Source: Streptomyces sp. RKAG293 (GTDB lineage: Bacteria; Actinomycetota; Actinomycetes; Streptomycetales; Streptomycetaceae). Taken from it: DNA of 64,000 nt. Numbering within the stretch: the first letter of the stretch is position 1; each line of letters begins with the position of its first letter. The notes under the pieces are model-generated. The model searched no databases. It saw only the letters and a list, made by a program, of their open reading frames with translations, and was not told where the DNA came from. Where the stretch lies: contig NZ_JAJOZB010000001.1 in assembly GCF_023701745.1 (NCBI RefSeq), forward strand, positions 8,603,001-8,667,000. Direction: 5' to 3'. Of the stretch, positions 8,337 through 17,863 are shown one piece after another. The position numbers were made by a program, and so were the translations under genes.

Positions 8337-10550
8337 TCAGTAGGACGGGACCCGGTCGCGCTCCTGCGTCGGCACGTCCGCGCGGTGCTGCGGATGACGG
8401 CCCGCGTTCCTGCCGGGACGGACCGGCCACCAGATGCTCCGGCCGAGCAGTGCGGCGAGTGCCGGCACCAGCACGATCGACAGGACGAACGCGGAGAGCA
8501 TGATGCCGAGGGCCGTCGCGAAGCCGACCTGCTGGCTGGACGGAGTCGCGGCGAGACTCGCGAAGGAGCCGGCCAGCACCAGTCCCGCGGTCGCGATGGC
8601 CGGTGTGGTGTGCCGTACGGCACGGGCCACGGCTGCGCGGGCCGGCCCCGGCCGTTCCATCTCCTCCCGTATGCGGTCGCTGATCAGGATGTTGTAGTCG
8701 GTGCCGAGCGCGACCACGAACAGGAACAGCACCAGCGGGAGGGTGAAGTTGACCCCCGGCTTGTTCAACAGGTGCTGGAACAACAGGGTGGAGGCACCGA
8801 GGGTGGCGGCGAAGCCGAGGCCCACGGAGAGCATGAGGATCATCGGCGCGAGCAGGCTTCGCAGCAGCACGAGCAGGATCAGCGAGATCAGCACGGCCGC
8901 GACCGGGAACACGATCTTCAGGTCATGGTCGACGGCCGTCGATATGTCGGCGAAGATCGCCGCCGTCCCGCCGACGTGTGCCGTCGTACCGGTGGGCGTG
9001 TGCGCGGCGACCGCATCCCGGACCGGTCCGGAGACCAGGTCGCGAGCCTGCTGGCTCTGGGGATCCGCCGTCAGGTAGAGGTCGATCCGGGCGGCGCGGT
9101 GGTCCTGGTTCAGGGTGGTGCTGCCCACCTGGCCCACACCCTTGACCTGGGTCAGCGCACGGGAGAGGGCGTCGAACCGGTCCGCACGCAGGGTGCCGCC
9201 GTCCTTGGCGGTGACGAAGACGCTCGTCGGGTCCGACACACCGGCCGGCAGGGCACGGGAGATCTCGGTGGCGGTGGTCGCCGCCGCGGTCTGCGGTCCT
9301 CCGTGATTCAGGCCGTAGTCCATCCGGATCCCGACCAGCCCGGCGGACAGTGCGCCCAGCATGACGACGGAGGCGACGAGCATCAGCAGCGGCCGTCGTG
9401 CGACCAGGTCGCCCAAGCGGGCGGCCGAGCCCGCGCGGGGCTCGCGCCGGAGAGCCCGCGAGGGCCAGAACATCTTGCGCCCGGCCGCCGCCAGCATGGC
9501 CGGCATCAAGGTGAGACTGCCCAGCAGCATGACCAGGACCGAGACGGCGATGGCCGGACCGAGCACCCGGAACTGTCCGAAGGACGCGACCCCGAGGGTG
9601 GCGAAGGCGGCCACGATGGTCAGCGCCGCCGAGGTGATCGCGTTGCCCACTCGGCCGGATACCTCACCGGCCACCGTACGGGCGTTCCGCTCCGGGTGCG
9701 CCCGCAGCTGTTCGCGGAAGCGGAACAGCAGGAACAGCAGGTAGTCGGTACCGATGCCGAGCAGGACCACGCTGATCAGCGAGGGGGTGCCCGGGTCCAG
9801 TTTGATTCCGGTCAGCATCGCGGCGCCGACCACGGCACCCGACGCCGCACCGCCGATGAAGACGACGGCGAGGAGCGGCAGCACGGCCGCGAGAACGCTC
9901 CGGAACACCAGCACGTTGAGCAGCACGATGAGCCCGATGACGAGCATCGACGTGACCTTCGAGGCGGTCTCCCCGGCATCGGTGGTGTCCACGGTGTCGG
10001 CCAGGCCGCCGGTGAATCCGGTGCGCATTCCCGCGTCGGTGAATTGCGCGCGGGCGTCGTCCCGGAAGGCCCGATAGAGGTCCTGCATTCCGGGAGCCGT
10101 GGAATTTCCGACCAGCTCCGCGGAGAGCAGCTCGAAACTCCGGTCGGGCGCCATCATCGCCGGGGTGACCCGGGGTGTCTGCGAATAGTCCTTGAGGAGG
10201 AAGGACGGCCCGCCGTCCTTGGGCTTGGGCATGGTGACCCGGTGCCGGGCGAGTTTCTCGGCCTCGGAGCCGACCCGCCGCTGGTCCGCAGCGGTGAGGG
10301 GCTTGCCGTCCGGCCGGGCGACCAGCACGGTGACCGTATTGGCGTCGGATTTCACCCCGAATTGGTCCTCGGCGATTTTCAGCGCGGCGGCCGAGTCATA
10401 GGTCTTGGGCAGGAAATCCCCGGTCTGGTTCTGCGTGACCCGATAGATCAACGTCGAACTCAGAGCGGTCAGAACGATACCCAGCACCGCCCAGACGGCG
10501 ATGACCTTCCACGGGTTTCTGGTGGAGAATCCGGTCAGGGCGCGGATCAC
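8337..10550 (-). CDS. MMPL-family RND transporter
   Basis: About 737 residues arranged as two repeats, each with one N-terminal membrane span, a large extracytoplasmic loop and a bundle of five spans. The pairs GIGTDYLLFLLFRFRE and ALGTDYNILISDRIREE mark equivalent positions of the two repeats and carry the Asp-Tyr pairs used for proton relay in MmpL proteins. Members export lipids, polyketides or toxic compounds. The GTG at 10548-10550 is preferred to an upstream TTG because GGAGG stands 5 nt before it. It is transcribed divergently from a histidine kinase/response regulator pair across 268 bp, so control by that system is plausible. The substrate is unknown. Confidence 0.87.
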   Translation of the reverse strand: MIRALTGFSTRNPWKVIAVWAVLGIVLTALSSTLIYRVTQNQTGDFLPKTYDSAAALKIAEDQFGVKSDANTVTVLVARPDGKPLTAADQRRVGSEAEKLARHRVTMPKPKDGGPSFLLKDYSQTPRVTPAMMAPDRSFELLSAELVGNSTAPGMQDLYRAFRDDARAQFTDAGMRTGFTGGLADTVDTTDAGETASKVTSMLVIGLIVLLNVLVFRSVLAAVLPLLAVVFIGGAASGAVVGAAMLTGIKLDPGTPSLISVVLLGIGTDYLLFLLFRFREQLRAHPERNARTVAGEVSGRVGNAITSAALTIVAAFATLGVASFGQFRVLGPAIAVSVLVMLLGSLTLMPAMLAAAGRKMFWPSRALRREPRAGSAARLGDLVARRPLLMLVASVVMLGALSAGLVGIRMDYGLNHGGPQTAAATTATEISRALPAGVSDPTSVFVTAKDGGTLRADRFDALSRALTQVKGVGQVGSTTLNQDHRAARIDLYLTADPQSQQARDLVSGPVRDAVAAHTPTGTTAHVGGTAAIFADISTAVDHDLKIVFPVAAVLISLILLVLLRSLLAPMILMLSVGLGFAATLGASTLLFQHLLNKPGVNFTLPLVLFLFVVALGTDYNILISDRIREEMERPGPARAAVARAVRHTTPAIATAGLVLAGSFASLAATPSSQQVGFATALGIMLSAFVLSIVLVPALAALLGRSIWWPVRPGRNAGRHPQHRADVPTQERDRVPSY

Positions 10551-10818
10551 TGTGTCCTCCGGCAAATGGACTTCATCGCCGGGGGCTCCCGGTCGGTTTC
10601 CAGACCATCACGCGGGGGCCTGGAGATCGTCCGAGCAGAGGATGAACACGATCAGGGGTCCGAGGTCCGGCAACGGCCCCCGACCAGGACCGTGGTCCTG
10701 GTCGAAGATCAGCCGCAGGGACAACGTCCGGCCGTCGGCCCGATGCGAGAATGGATCAGGGCCAGCAGGTCGTCCGCTCGCGGGAGCACCCGGAGGGCAG
10801 AGAACAGGGAGGGGCACC

Positions 10819-12009
10819 ATGCGAACGCGCCGGTACACCGCGCCACTGATTCCCGGCGCACTGCCGTGGACGCGCAACGACGGGCTCGTCGCCGTCGGGG
10901 CGGCGGTCGTCGACCTTCTCGGCTACCTGATCGGCAGCCCGACCGAGGACGGTTCCGTCACGGCCCTCGGATGCATCCTCGTCGTCCTGTCCGCCCTGCC
11001 ACTGCTGGCCCGCCGTAGCCACCCGATGCCGGCATTCGTCGCCGTGCTGACCCTCACCTCGGTGCTGAATCTGTCCTCGTCGCAGCCGAGCCACTTCGGC
11101 GCGGTCATCACGGTCGGTCTGTACTCGGCGGCCCGGGTCTGCTCCGCTCCGATGACAGCGGTGGTGTCCGTCGCGACGGTGGCCCTGACGCTGCTGAGCC
11201 AGGGCTTCGGGCGGACCACGTCGAGGACGGACATCCTCGCCAATGTCATCGCCGTCCTCATCGTCGTCATAACGGCGATCGTGGTCAGCCGCTGGCAACA
11301 GGAGGTCGCGGCGACCCGCAGGTTGCTGGCCGACCGCGCGGTGGCCGACGAACGGCGCCGTATCGCCCGGGAGCTGCACGACATCGTGGCCCACCACATC
11401 ACCACGATGCAGCTCATGGCCGGCGGAGCACGGGCCAACCTCGCGGGCAACACCGACGCCGCGCGGGACGCACTGCTCACCCTGGAGTCCTCCGGTCGGA
11501 TGGCCCTGGGCGAGATGCGCCAGCTCCTCGACGTCCTGCGCGCCGGCGACGAACCGGAGCTCGCGCCGCACGCACCCCAACCCGGAGCCGGTGACATCGA
11601 CCGCATCGTCAGCGAGTCCCGGCTGGCCGGTCTGCCCACCGAGTTCCGGGTCTGCGGCAAGGAGCGACCACTGCCGCCGACCGTCGGGCTCACCGTGTTC
11701 CGGGTCGTACAGGAAGCACTCACCAACGCCCGCAAACACGCCGGCCGGGCCCGCGCGTCGGTACAGCTGACGTACCTCCCGGACCGGGTCGACGTCGAGG
11801 TCCTCGACGACGGCGCGGGCGCGCTGGTGCCCGTGGGAGCGCTGGAGACTGCAGCCGCGGCCCGGACCGGCTACGGGCTGATCGGTATGCACGAACGTGT
11901 CGTCCTGCAGGGCGGCACCCTGGAGACCGGCGGACTCGACGGCGGCGGATTCAGAGTGGCGGCCAGCCTGCCACTGGCAGCGGATGAGAGAGCGGAACTC
12001 CTCCAATGA
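10819..12009 (+). CDS. NarL-type sensor histidine kinase (HisKA_3)
   Basis: A 396-residue membrane sensor. Four or five membrane spans occupy about residues 20-158 with almost no extracytoplasmic loop, which suggests intramembrane or envelope-stress sensing. A short coiled linker leads to the dimerisation/phosphoacceptor motif ERRRIARELHDIVAHH with His187. The ATPase domain shows the N box QEALTNARKHA (Asn303) and a G box GYGLIGMHER. GGGAGGGG precedes the ATG at 10819. The stop overlaps the start of the response regulator gene in ATGA, so the two proteins are translationally coupled and are surely partners. An MMPL exporter is encoded divergently. Confidence 0.9.
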   Translation: MRTRRYTAPLIPGALPWTRNDGLVAVGAAVVDLLGYLIGSPTEDGSVTALGCILVVLSALPLLARRSHPMPAFVAVLTLTSVLNLSSSQPSHFGAVITVGLYSAARVCSAPMTAVVSVATVALTLLSQGFGRTTSRTDILANVIAVLIVVITAIVVSRWQQEVAATRRLLADRAVADERRRIARELHDIVAHHITTMQLMAGGARANLAGNTDAARDALLTLESSGRMALGEMRQLLDVLRAGDEPELAPHAPQPGAGDIDRIVSESRLAGLPTEFRVCGKERPLPPTVGLTVFRVVQEALTNARKHAGRARASVQLTYLPDRVDVEVLDDGAGALVPVGALETAAAARTGYGLIGMHERVVLQGGTLETGGLDGGGFRVAASLPLAADERAELLQ

Positions 12010-12686
12010 GCGGACTTCCGCAGAAGAAGATCAGCGTGCTGATCGCCGACGACCAGCCGCTGGTCCGGCGCGGGCTGGCACTCATCCTCGCCCCCGACCC
12101 GGCGTTCGAGGTGGTGGCCGAGGCCGAGGACGGCGAACAGGCCGTCGCCCTCGCGCACCGCTTCCGGCCGGACGTCGTCGTGATGGACATCCGGATGCCC
12201 GTCCTCGACGGTGTCCAGGCGACCGAGCAGCTCGCCGCCGCGCTCCCCGGCTGCCGTGTGCTGGCCCTGAGCACCTTCGACATGGACGAGTACGTCGTGG
12301 GCGCGCTCCGCGCCGGCGCCTACGGATTCCTGCCCAAGGACATCTCCCCGGAGGAACTCGTCGCGGCGATCCACATCGTCCACGCGGGTGAGGCCACCGT
12401 CGCGCCCCGGCTGCTCACCCGGCTCATCTCCACCTACGTGAGAGGCCCGCACCGTCCGCAGAAGCCTCCCATCAGCCTCAGCGAACTCACGCCCCGCGAG
12501 GTCGAGGTGTGGCGCCTGATCGCCACCGGCCTCGACAACGCGGAGATCGCCCGCGCGCTGGACATCACCGTCTCCACCGTCAAGAACTACATCACCAGCA
12601 TCTTCGACAAACTCAGCGTCCGGGACCGCGCCCAAGCGGTGATCGCCGCCTACGAGTCAGGTCTCGTGGAGACCCAGCAGAACTAG
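12006..12686 (+). CDS. NarL/FixJ-family response regulator
   Basis: A 226-residue DNA-binding response regulator. The receiver domain (about 8-125) has acidic residues Asp15-Asp16, the phosphoacceptor Asp61 in VVVMDIRMP, and the conserved Lys111 in LPKD. A LuxR-type helix-turn-helix follows (about 155-222): LTPREVEVWRLIATGLDNAEIA, then the recognition helix region VSTVKNYITSI. It overlaps the upstream kinase gene by 4 bp. Likely targets are the divergent MMPL gene at 8337-10550 and its own promoter region, but no operator could be picked out by eye. Confidence 0.92.
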   Translation: MSGLPQKKISVLIADDQPLVRRGLALILAPDPAFEVVAEAEDGEQAVALAHRFRPDVVVMDIRMPVLDGVQATEQLAAALPGCRVLALSTFDMDEYVVGALRAGAYGFLPKDISPEELVAAIHIVHAGEATVAPRLLTRLISTYVRGPHRPQKPPISLSELTPREVEVWRLIATGLDNAEIARALDITVSTVKNYITSIFDKLSVRDRAQAVIAAYESGLVETQQN

Positions 12687-12735
12687 GGGCGGGCCCCGGA
12701 CCGGACACCATCCCCAGGACCCGACCGCTGATCTC

Positions 12736-13488
12736 GTGTCGGCCCGGCAGTATCGAGAGTGTGTGGAGGTGGGGGAGGAGATGGTGCCGGGGTTCGCCAT
12801 CCGCGAGGGGTACGCGGTGTACCGGGGCCCGTCGGCGGACAGTTCGCTGCATGCCCACGCCGCCTTCCAGGTCGCCATCGCCGTCCGGGGCGAGGTGACG
12901 ATGGTGGACGCTTCCGGTACCCACCACCGCGCCGCGGCGCTGATCGTGCCGCCGATGGCGCGGCATCGAATCCTGGCGATGACGACCCTGGTCACCTTCT
13001 TCATCGAGCCGCATTGCGCGTTCGCGGACCGGCTGCGCGACCGCTGCGGCGACGGCATCACCCCGGCCCCCGAGCTGTGCTGCCTCAGCGAGAAGGACCT
13101 CAGCGCCGCCGGCGCGCTCCCATCGGCCGAGCTCGATGCCCGGCTGGTGAAGGCGATGAACACACTGGCGGAGCGGAGAGTTCCGATGCCGGGCCTCGCC
13201 GCGACGGCAGGACTGTCACCCCAGCGCCTGCGCGCCCTGGCACGAGATCAGTTGGGGATGCCACTGCCGCGCTGGCGGATCTGGCAGCGTCTGTCGCGCG
13301 CGGCGGACGCGCTGGGCGCGGGCCAGTCGCTGGCCGACGCAGCCGTCACGGGCGGCTTCGCCGACCAGGCGCACTTCACCCGGCAGATGCGCGAGATGAT
13401 GGGCCTCACGCCGTCGGCCGTGCTGTCGGCGTTGCGCCCGTCAATCGCGCCGTCCGACGTAGACGGAAATCGAGCCGGTGACCGTTGA
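12736..13488 (+). CDS. AraC-family transcriptional regulator
   Basis: About 250 residues. The N-terminal half resembles a cupin-type sensor domain, with HAHAAFQVAIAVRGEVTMVD and LIVPPMARHRI typical of the beta-barrel. The C-terminal half carries two helix-turn-helix units: MPGLAATAGLSPQRLRALARDQLGMPLPRWRIWQRL and SLADAAVTGGFADQAHFTRQMREMMGLTPS. The start is uncertain. The frame opens at GTG 12736, but GGGGGAGGAG lies just before ATG 12781 and GTG 12784, which suit the fold equally well. The 3' end overlaps the convergent methyltransferase gene by 48 bp. The nearest candidate target is that methyltransferase. Confidence 0.85.
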   Translation: MSARQYRECVEVGEEMVPGFAIREGYAVYRGPSADSSLHAHAAFQVAIAVRGEVTMVDASGTHHRAAALIVPPMARHRILAMTTLVTFFIEPHCAFADRLRDRCGDGITPAPELCCLSEKDLSAAGALPSAELDARLVKAMNTLAERRVPMPGLAATAGLSPQRLRALARDQLGMPLPRWRIWQRLSRAADALGAGQSLADAAVTGGFADQAHFTRQMREMMGLTPSAVLSALRPSIAPSDVDGNRAGDR

Positions 13489-14094
13489 CACGAGCTCGGC
13501 CTCGCGCACGTCACGGAAACCGGCCTCCGACATGAGCGCCGGAAGGATCCCGTCGGCATTGGGCTGGGTGTCCGCCTTGCCGTCCGCCATCTGCACCACC
13601 CGGAAGGCCAGCCGCATACGCCTCGTCCGCTGCAGCCCGTAGTCGGCGATCACCACCTTCCCACCGGGCCGCAGCACCGCGAACATCGACGCGAGGATCC
13701 CCCGCTTCATCGTGACCGGACATTGGTGGAGCACCAGGCTGGAGACCACGGTGCTCGCCACGTCCACCCCGAGAACCTCCGTCAGCGCGTCCCCCATGCC
13801 GGCCCGCCATTCCGGTGCCACACCAGCGGCATCGGCTTTGCGCCGCGCCACCGTCAGCACATCAGGATCGGGGTCGACCCCGACGATCCGCGCCGCCGGC
13901 TGGACTCGGCTGAGCAGCAGGGCCAGCGAGCCGGTGCCGCAGCCCACGTCGACGATCACGTCGTCGGGTTGCGGTGCCACATGCATGGCCAGGAGGCTCC
14001 GCCACATGCGCTCCCGGGTCAGTGCGATCACGGGGTCATAGAAGCGGGTGGGGGCGAAACGGCCCAGTGCTGGGGTGAAGGTTCGTTCGGTCAT
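13441..14094 (-). CDS. Class I SAM-dependent methyltransferase (UbiE-like)
   Basis: A 217-residue methyltransferase. IVDVGCGTGSLALLL (motif I) and IVGVDPDPDVLTVARRKA (motif II) bind S-adenosylmethionine, and VLRPGGKVVIADYG is typical of UbiE/COQ5-like enzymes acting on small lipophilic substrates. The ATG at 14094 starts MTERTFTPALGRFAPTRFYDP; upstream in-frame sequence looks non-coding. No strong ribosome site is visible. The gene ends inside the AraC gene on the other strand (48-bp overlap), so transcription through one probably interferes with the other. The acceptor is unknown. Confidence 0.83.
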   Translation of the reverse strand: MTERTFTPALGRFAPTRFYDPVIALTRERMWRSLLAMHVAPQPDDVIVDVGCGTGSLALLLSRVQPAARIVGVDPDPDVLTVARRKADAAGVAPEWRAGMGDALTEVLGVDVASTVVSSLVLHQCPVTMKRGILASMFAVLRPGGKVVIADYGLQRTRRMRLAFRVVQMADGKADTQPNADGILPALMSEAGFRDVREAELVSTVTGSISVYVGRRD

Positions 14095-14287
14095 GCGTGC
14101 AGTCTCGATCGCATGGTGCCGGCCGGTCTTGAACGAAGCGCTCGTACGCCGGTCGGGGTTCCGGGACATCCCGCACTGCTCCGTCGTCGCGGGCGGCGCG
14201 GGCGGCGCGGGCGTCCTGTGCGGCAGCCTGTGCGGGCGGTAGCTCTGTGCGGTACCGGGAGTGAGGCCGTGAGGTGGGGAATTTAGG

Positions 14288-15043
14288 GTGGGTTCATGGC
14301 CACCACAGCGTCCGGACCCCGCCCAGCCCTCGCGCGCCAAGGAAGCGGTCGGGAGCATGCTGGGGTACTTCACCCAGCTGATCGCCGACAAGCGGAACCA
14401 CCCGGCCGACGACCTGCTCTCCGCGATGATCGCCGCACGGGACGAGAACCACCACGAGAACCACCACCAGGACAGCTCCAGGGCTGAAGAGGGCGGCGAG
14501 GACCGGCTCAGCGAGGACGAGCTGGTGTCACTGGTCTTCCTCATCCTGTTCGCCGGCTACGAGAACACCATCCACCTCATCGGCAACGCCACCCTGGCGC
14601 TGCTCACCGCGCCCGACCAACTCGGGGCACTGCGGGCGGACCTGGGCCGGGTCGGCGGCGCGGTCGCGGAGTTCGCCCGGCACGACGGGCCCGCACCGCT
14701 GGCGATCCGGCGCTTCCCTCTGGAGGACATCACCATCGGCGGTGTCACGATCCCGGCCGGCGAGACCGTCCTACTGTCCCTGGCCGCGGCGAACCGCGAC
14801 CGCGACCAGTTCGCCGATCCCGACCACGTCGACATCACCCGCGACGCCACCGGTCACCTCGCCCTCGGGCACGGCATCCACTACTGCCTCGGCGCTCCGC
14901 TGGCCCGCATGGAGACCGAGATCGCGCTCACCGCGCTCCTTGACCGCTTCCCCCACCTGGCCCTCGACGTCCCACCCGACGCCCTGCGCTGGCGGCCCTC
15001 GATGCGCGCCCGGGGACTGCTGGCCCTCCCGGTGCGGTACTGA
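14288..15043 (+). pseudogene. 5'-truncated cytochrome P450
   Basis: The frame encodes only the C-terminal half of a bacterial P450. Present are the I-helix FAGYENT (near residue 88, normally AGHETT-like), the K-helix ExxR in EFAR (128-131), RRFPLEDITIGGVTIPAGE, and the heme loop LALGHGIHYCLGAPLAR with Cys200. Intact enzymes have about 400 residues; the first 180-200, with the B-C helices and substrate lid, are absent. Homology starts abruptly around base 14330, and the upstream bases do not read as P450 in any frame. A separate ATG at 14296 with a short frame is unrelated. A truncated protein could be made but should not fold as a monooxygenase. Confidence 0.8.
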
Positions 15044-15091
15044 ACGGCCCGCACGGCACCGGCCGTGGGGCACCATCCGGGCCAGTTGAAC

Positions 15092-16051
15092 TCACCGTGC
15101 CGCGAACCGCTCGAACGTCTCGTACAGTGCCGCGCTCATCGTGGCGCTGCCCTTGTGTCCCGAGTCGTCGATGACCACCAGTTCCGAGCCGGGCCAGGCG
15201 CGGCTGAGTTCCCAGGCCGTGTCCAGCGGTCCGCTCATGTCGAGGCGGCCGTGGATCAGGACGCCCGGAATGCCCGCCAGACGTCCCGCGTCGCGGATCA
15301 ACTGACTTTCCTCCAGCCAGGCCCCATGGGCGAAGTAGTGCGCGCAGATCCGCACGAAGGCCAGCATGGCCAGCGCCGGCTTGTCGCTGTACGGGGTGGG
15401 CGCTCCGTTGGGTTCCGCGGACAGGACCGCGTCCTCCCAGGCGCACCAGTCGAGCGCGGCCTTGGTCCGTACGTTCAGGTCGGGGTCGTTCATGAGGCGC
15501 GCGTACGCCCCGACGAGGTCGACGTCGCGGTCGGCTTCGGGAACACCGTCGCGGAACCGCTGCCAGGCCTCAGGGAAGAAGCGGCCCGCACCCCGGTACA
15601 GCCAGTCGATCTCGGTGCGACGGGAACTGGTGACGGCCACGAGGACGATCTCCGAAACCCGTTCCGGATGCCGCTCGGCGTAGGCGAGGCTGAGCGTGGA
15701 ACCCCAGGAGCTGCCGAAGAGCAGCCACCGCTCGACGCCGAGATGCTCGCGCAACTGCTCCATGTCGGCCATCAGATGCTCGGTGGTGTTGAGGTCCATG
15801 TCGGCGGCCGGATCGCTTGCATGGGGTGTGCTCCGTCCGCATCCCCGCTGGTCGAAGAGGACGATCCGGTAGCGCTCCGGATCGAAGGAGCTGCGGCGGC
15901 CGGTCGAGCAGCCCGAACCGGGGCCGCCGTGGACGACGAGGACGGGCTTGCCGTCGGGGTTGCCGCAGGTCTCCCAGTAGACGAGGTTTCCGTCTCCGGT
16001 GGAGAGCATGCCGTGGTCGTAGGGCTCGATCGGTGGGTAGGGCGCGGCCAT
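15092..16051 (-). CDS. pip: Proline iminopeptidase (S33 alpha/beta hydrolase)
   Basis: A 319-residue cytosolic aminopeptidase that removes N-terminal proline from peptides. The family signature is complete: HGGPGSG (41-47) forms the oxyanion region, DQRGCGRSTPH follows, and the nucleophile is Ser115 in GSSWGS. The acid is Asp in GRLDMSGP and the base is His in DDSGHKG, in the usual order. NTTEHLMADMEQLREHL is a further family motif. The length matches intact enzymes and the gene stands alone. Some close relatives hydrolyse other prolyl or amide substrates, so physiological specificity is inferred. Confidence 0.92.
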   Translation of the reverse strand: MAAPYPPIEPYDHGMLSTGDGNLVYWETCGNPDGKPVLVVHGGPGSGCSTGRRSSFDPERYRIVLFDQRGCGRSTPHASDPAADMDLNTTEHLMADMEQLREHLGVERWLLFGSSWGSTLSLAYAERHPERVSEIVLVAVTSSRRTEIDWLYRGAGRFFPEAWQRFRDGVPEADRDVDLVGAYARLMNDPDLNVRTKAALDWCAWEDAVLSAEPNGAPTPYSDKPALAMLAFVRICAHYFAHGAWLEESQLIRDAGRLAGIPGVLIHGRLDMSGPLDTAWELSRAWPGSELVVIDDSGHKGSATMSAALYETFERFAAR

Positions 16052-16280
16052 GGTCTGACTCTCTTTCCTACGAGCTCATACGCGGTCGCCCGAACAGGCA
16101 CAAGCCGCCCACACTACCTTCGGGACCGGATGCGGCTCAGGTCCGAGAGCACAGCCGGCCCCTCGTCAGGCCCGCCTCCGGGAGCCCGTCCGCTCTGCTT
16201 CTCCCGTCTGTGACAGGCCTGTTACCACCGATGTGACACCCGTCATGGCCCACCTGGTCCAGGCCTGATCGACTCGGCGA

Positions 16281-17321
16281 ATGCGTAGCGTCTCCCTCAC
16301 CCTGCCCTTCGTTGTCGCAGGCGTCCTTGTGCTCACGGCTTGCGGAACGCAGAGGGTCGCTTCGTCGGGCGACGGCTCGTCACGGACGGAGGGGGCCGAC
16401 TCCGCGGATCCCTCGGGCACGGCATCCTGCGGGGCGCGGCCCTCCGACGCGTGGGTCGCGCCCAGCGATCTGGCTCTGCCTGGATACCCCTCCGGTCTCG
16501 AGAGGGACGGAGTCAGGATCACGCGATTCAGCGGCGGCTCCAGTGCCTGCGCCGAGTTCGACGTCACCAACCACGGGGCCGAACCCTTCACCTACACGAT
16601 CGCCTTCGCCTTCCTGTCGGGCTCCGGCAGGGAACCGGAATACACGGAGCAGACGGTTGCGTCCGTCGCACCGGGTCGGTCCGTGAAGCGCGTCTTCGCC
16701 GTCGACATGATGCACTCGCACGCGGACGGCAACGCCAAGGGCAAGGCAGGAGTGCGGATCACCAAGGTCAGGGGCGTCCCCACCGCCGAAGCAGCTCCCG
16801 CAGGTGGCTCGTGTCCGCCCTCGGGAGTGAGCGTGTACATCGACAAGGGCGATGCCGCCATGGGACTGCGCGCCGTCGGCCTCCACCTGCGGAACTGCGG
16901 CACGCAGACCTACCGGCTCAACGGCTACCCGCAGCTCCAGATCCTCGACGAGGGACACCAGCCCGTCAGCAGCGTGAAGGTCCTCCACGGCGGCAGCGCG
17001 ATCACCGCGAGCTCCGGAGCGGACGGGGTGCCCCAGCCGCTGGCCCTGAAGCCGGGCGACGGCGCCTACGCCGATCTGATCTGGCGCAACACGTACGAAG
17101 CCGGGGCCGGCGATCCGGTGAACGCCCCGTACGTGCGGGTGTGGGCGAAGCCCGGTGCCGCCCCGATGACGGTGATCCCGGAACTCGACCTGGGCTCGAC
17201 AGGAAAGCTCGGGGTGGGCCCCTGGAAGAAGGACGACACGATCCGGCCGGCACCCGGCGGCTCGTCCGGCAGGCCGTCAGCGGCGCCTCCTTCCCTGACC
17301 GCCGTGCCGACGCGACCGTGA
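16281..17321 (+). CDS. DUF4232 lipoprotein
   Basis: A 346-residue exported lipoprotein. The signal peptide ends in the lipobox LTAC with Cys21 as the lipidated residue, so the protein should be anchored on the outer face of the membrane. After a Ser/Gly-rich linker come a FxxExEFDVTNHG-like beta domain and a DUF4232 domain (about 175-325), recognised by CPPSGVSV, LHLRNCGTQTYRLNGYPQLQ and LALKPGDGAYADLIWRNT; two cysteines there probably form a disulfide. These domains are common in Streptomyces but have no established function. A Pro/Ser-rich tail follows. The gene is monocistronic. Confidence 0.85.
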   Translation: MRSVSLTLPFVVAGVLVLTACGTQRVASSGDGSSRTEGADSADPSGTASCGARPSDAWVAPSDLALPGYPSGLERDGVRITRFSGGSSACAEFDVTNHGAEPFTYTIAFAFLSGSGREPEYTEQTVASVAPGRSVKRVFAVDMMHSHADGNAKGKAGVRITKVRGVPTAEAAPAGGSCPPSGVSVYIDKGDAAMGLRAVGLHLRNCGTQTYRLNGYPQLQILDEGHQPVSSVKVLHGGSAITASSGADGVPQPLALKPGDGAYADLIWRNTYEAGAGDPVNAPYVRVWAKPGAAPMTVIPELDLGSTGKLGVGPWKKDDTIRPAPGGSSGRPSAAPPSLTAVPTRP

Positions 17322-17467
17322 GGACCAGCCCGTTCAGGCGCCACGTCCGGCGGTGAAGGCCGCGCGGCCGAACTCACCGCGGCGCTCGACTGCTCGGCTC
17401 CCTGAGGTCGGCTCTCCACCGGAGCGTGTCCCGGCGCAAGATGTTCCGGATGACCTAGAATCGCCGG

Positions 17468-17791
17468 ATGATCTTTATTGTCGTCAAGTTTCCCGTGAAG
17501 CCCGAGCACGCGGATGAGTGGCCGACGCACGTGGACGCCTTCACCACCGCCACCCGGGCCGAGCCCGGCAACCTGTGGTTCGAGTGGTCGCGCAGCCTCG
17601 AAGAGCCCAACACCTATGTCCTGGTGGAGGCGTTCCAGAACGACGCGGCCGCAGCGCACGTGAACTCCGATCATTTCCGTGCGGCGTTGGAGCAGATGCG
17701 CCCCCTGCTGCGCCGGACGCCCGACATCGTGAGCACGACGATCGAAGACGCGACCGGCTGGAGTGCGATGGGCGAGCTCTCGATCGACTGA
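17468..17791 (+). CDS. Antibiotic biosynthesis monooxygenase (ABM)-fold protein
   Basis: A 107-residue ferredoxin-like ABM-fold protein similar to YgiN-type quinol monooxygenases. Typical features are FIVVKFPVKPEHADEW at the start, EPGNLWFEWSRS, the strand YVLVEAFQNDAAAAHHVNSDHF-like region, and a C-terminal strand. These proteins dimerise and act on quinols or polyphenols without cofactor, or degrade heme; the substrate is not evident. A -10-like TAGAAT (17456-17461) lies exactly 6 nt before the ATG and no ribosome site is visible, which suggests a leaderless transcript. Confidence 0.85.
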   Translation: MIFIVVKFPVKPEHADEWPTHVDAFTTATRAEPGNLWFEWSRSLEEPNTYVLVEAFQNDAAAAHVNSDHFRAALEQMRPLLRRTPDIVSTTIEDATGWSAMGELSID

Positions 17792-17863
17792 CGGCGGGCT
17801 TCCGCCGGAATCGGTCCGCGCTCCGCCGACTCCGTTGTCGGCCGCCGCAACCCGCACGGGTGA

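Noticed and set aside
8385..11018. 877-codon + strand frame opposite the MMPL gene
   Set aside because: Antisense shadow of a high-GC gene; it is rich in Gln, Arg, His and Gly and lacks any domain, while the minus strand encodes a complete transporter.
14296..14487. Small frame MATTASGPRPALARQG starting at ATG 14296
   Set aside because: It overlaps the P450 remnant in another frame and turns into low-complexity sequence; P450 motifs lie in the other frame.
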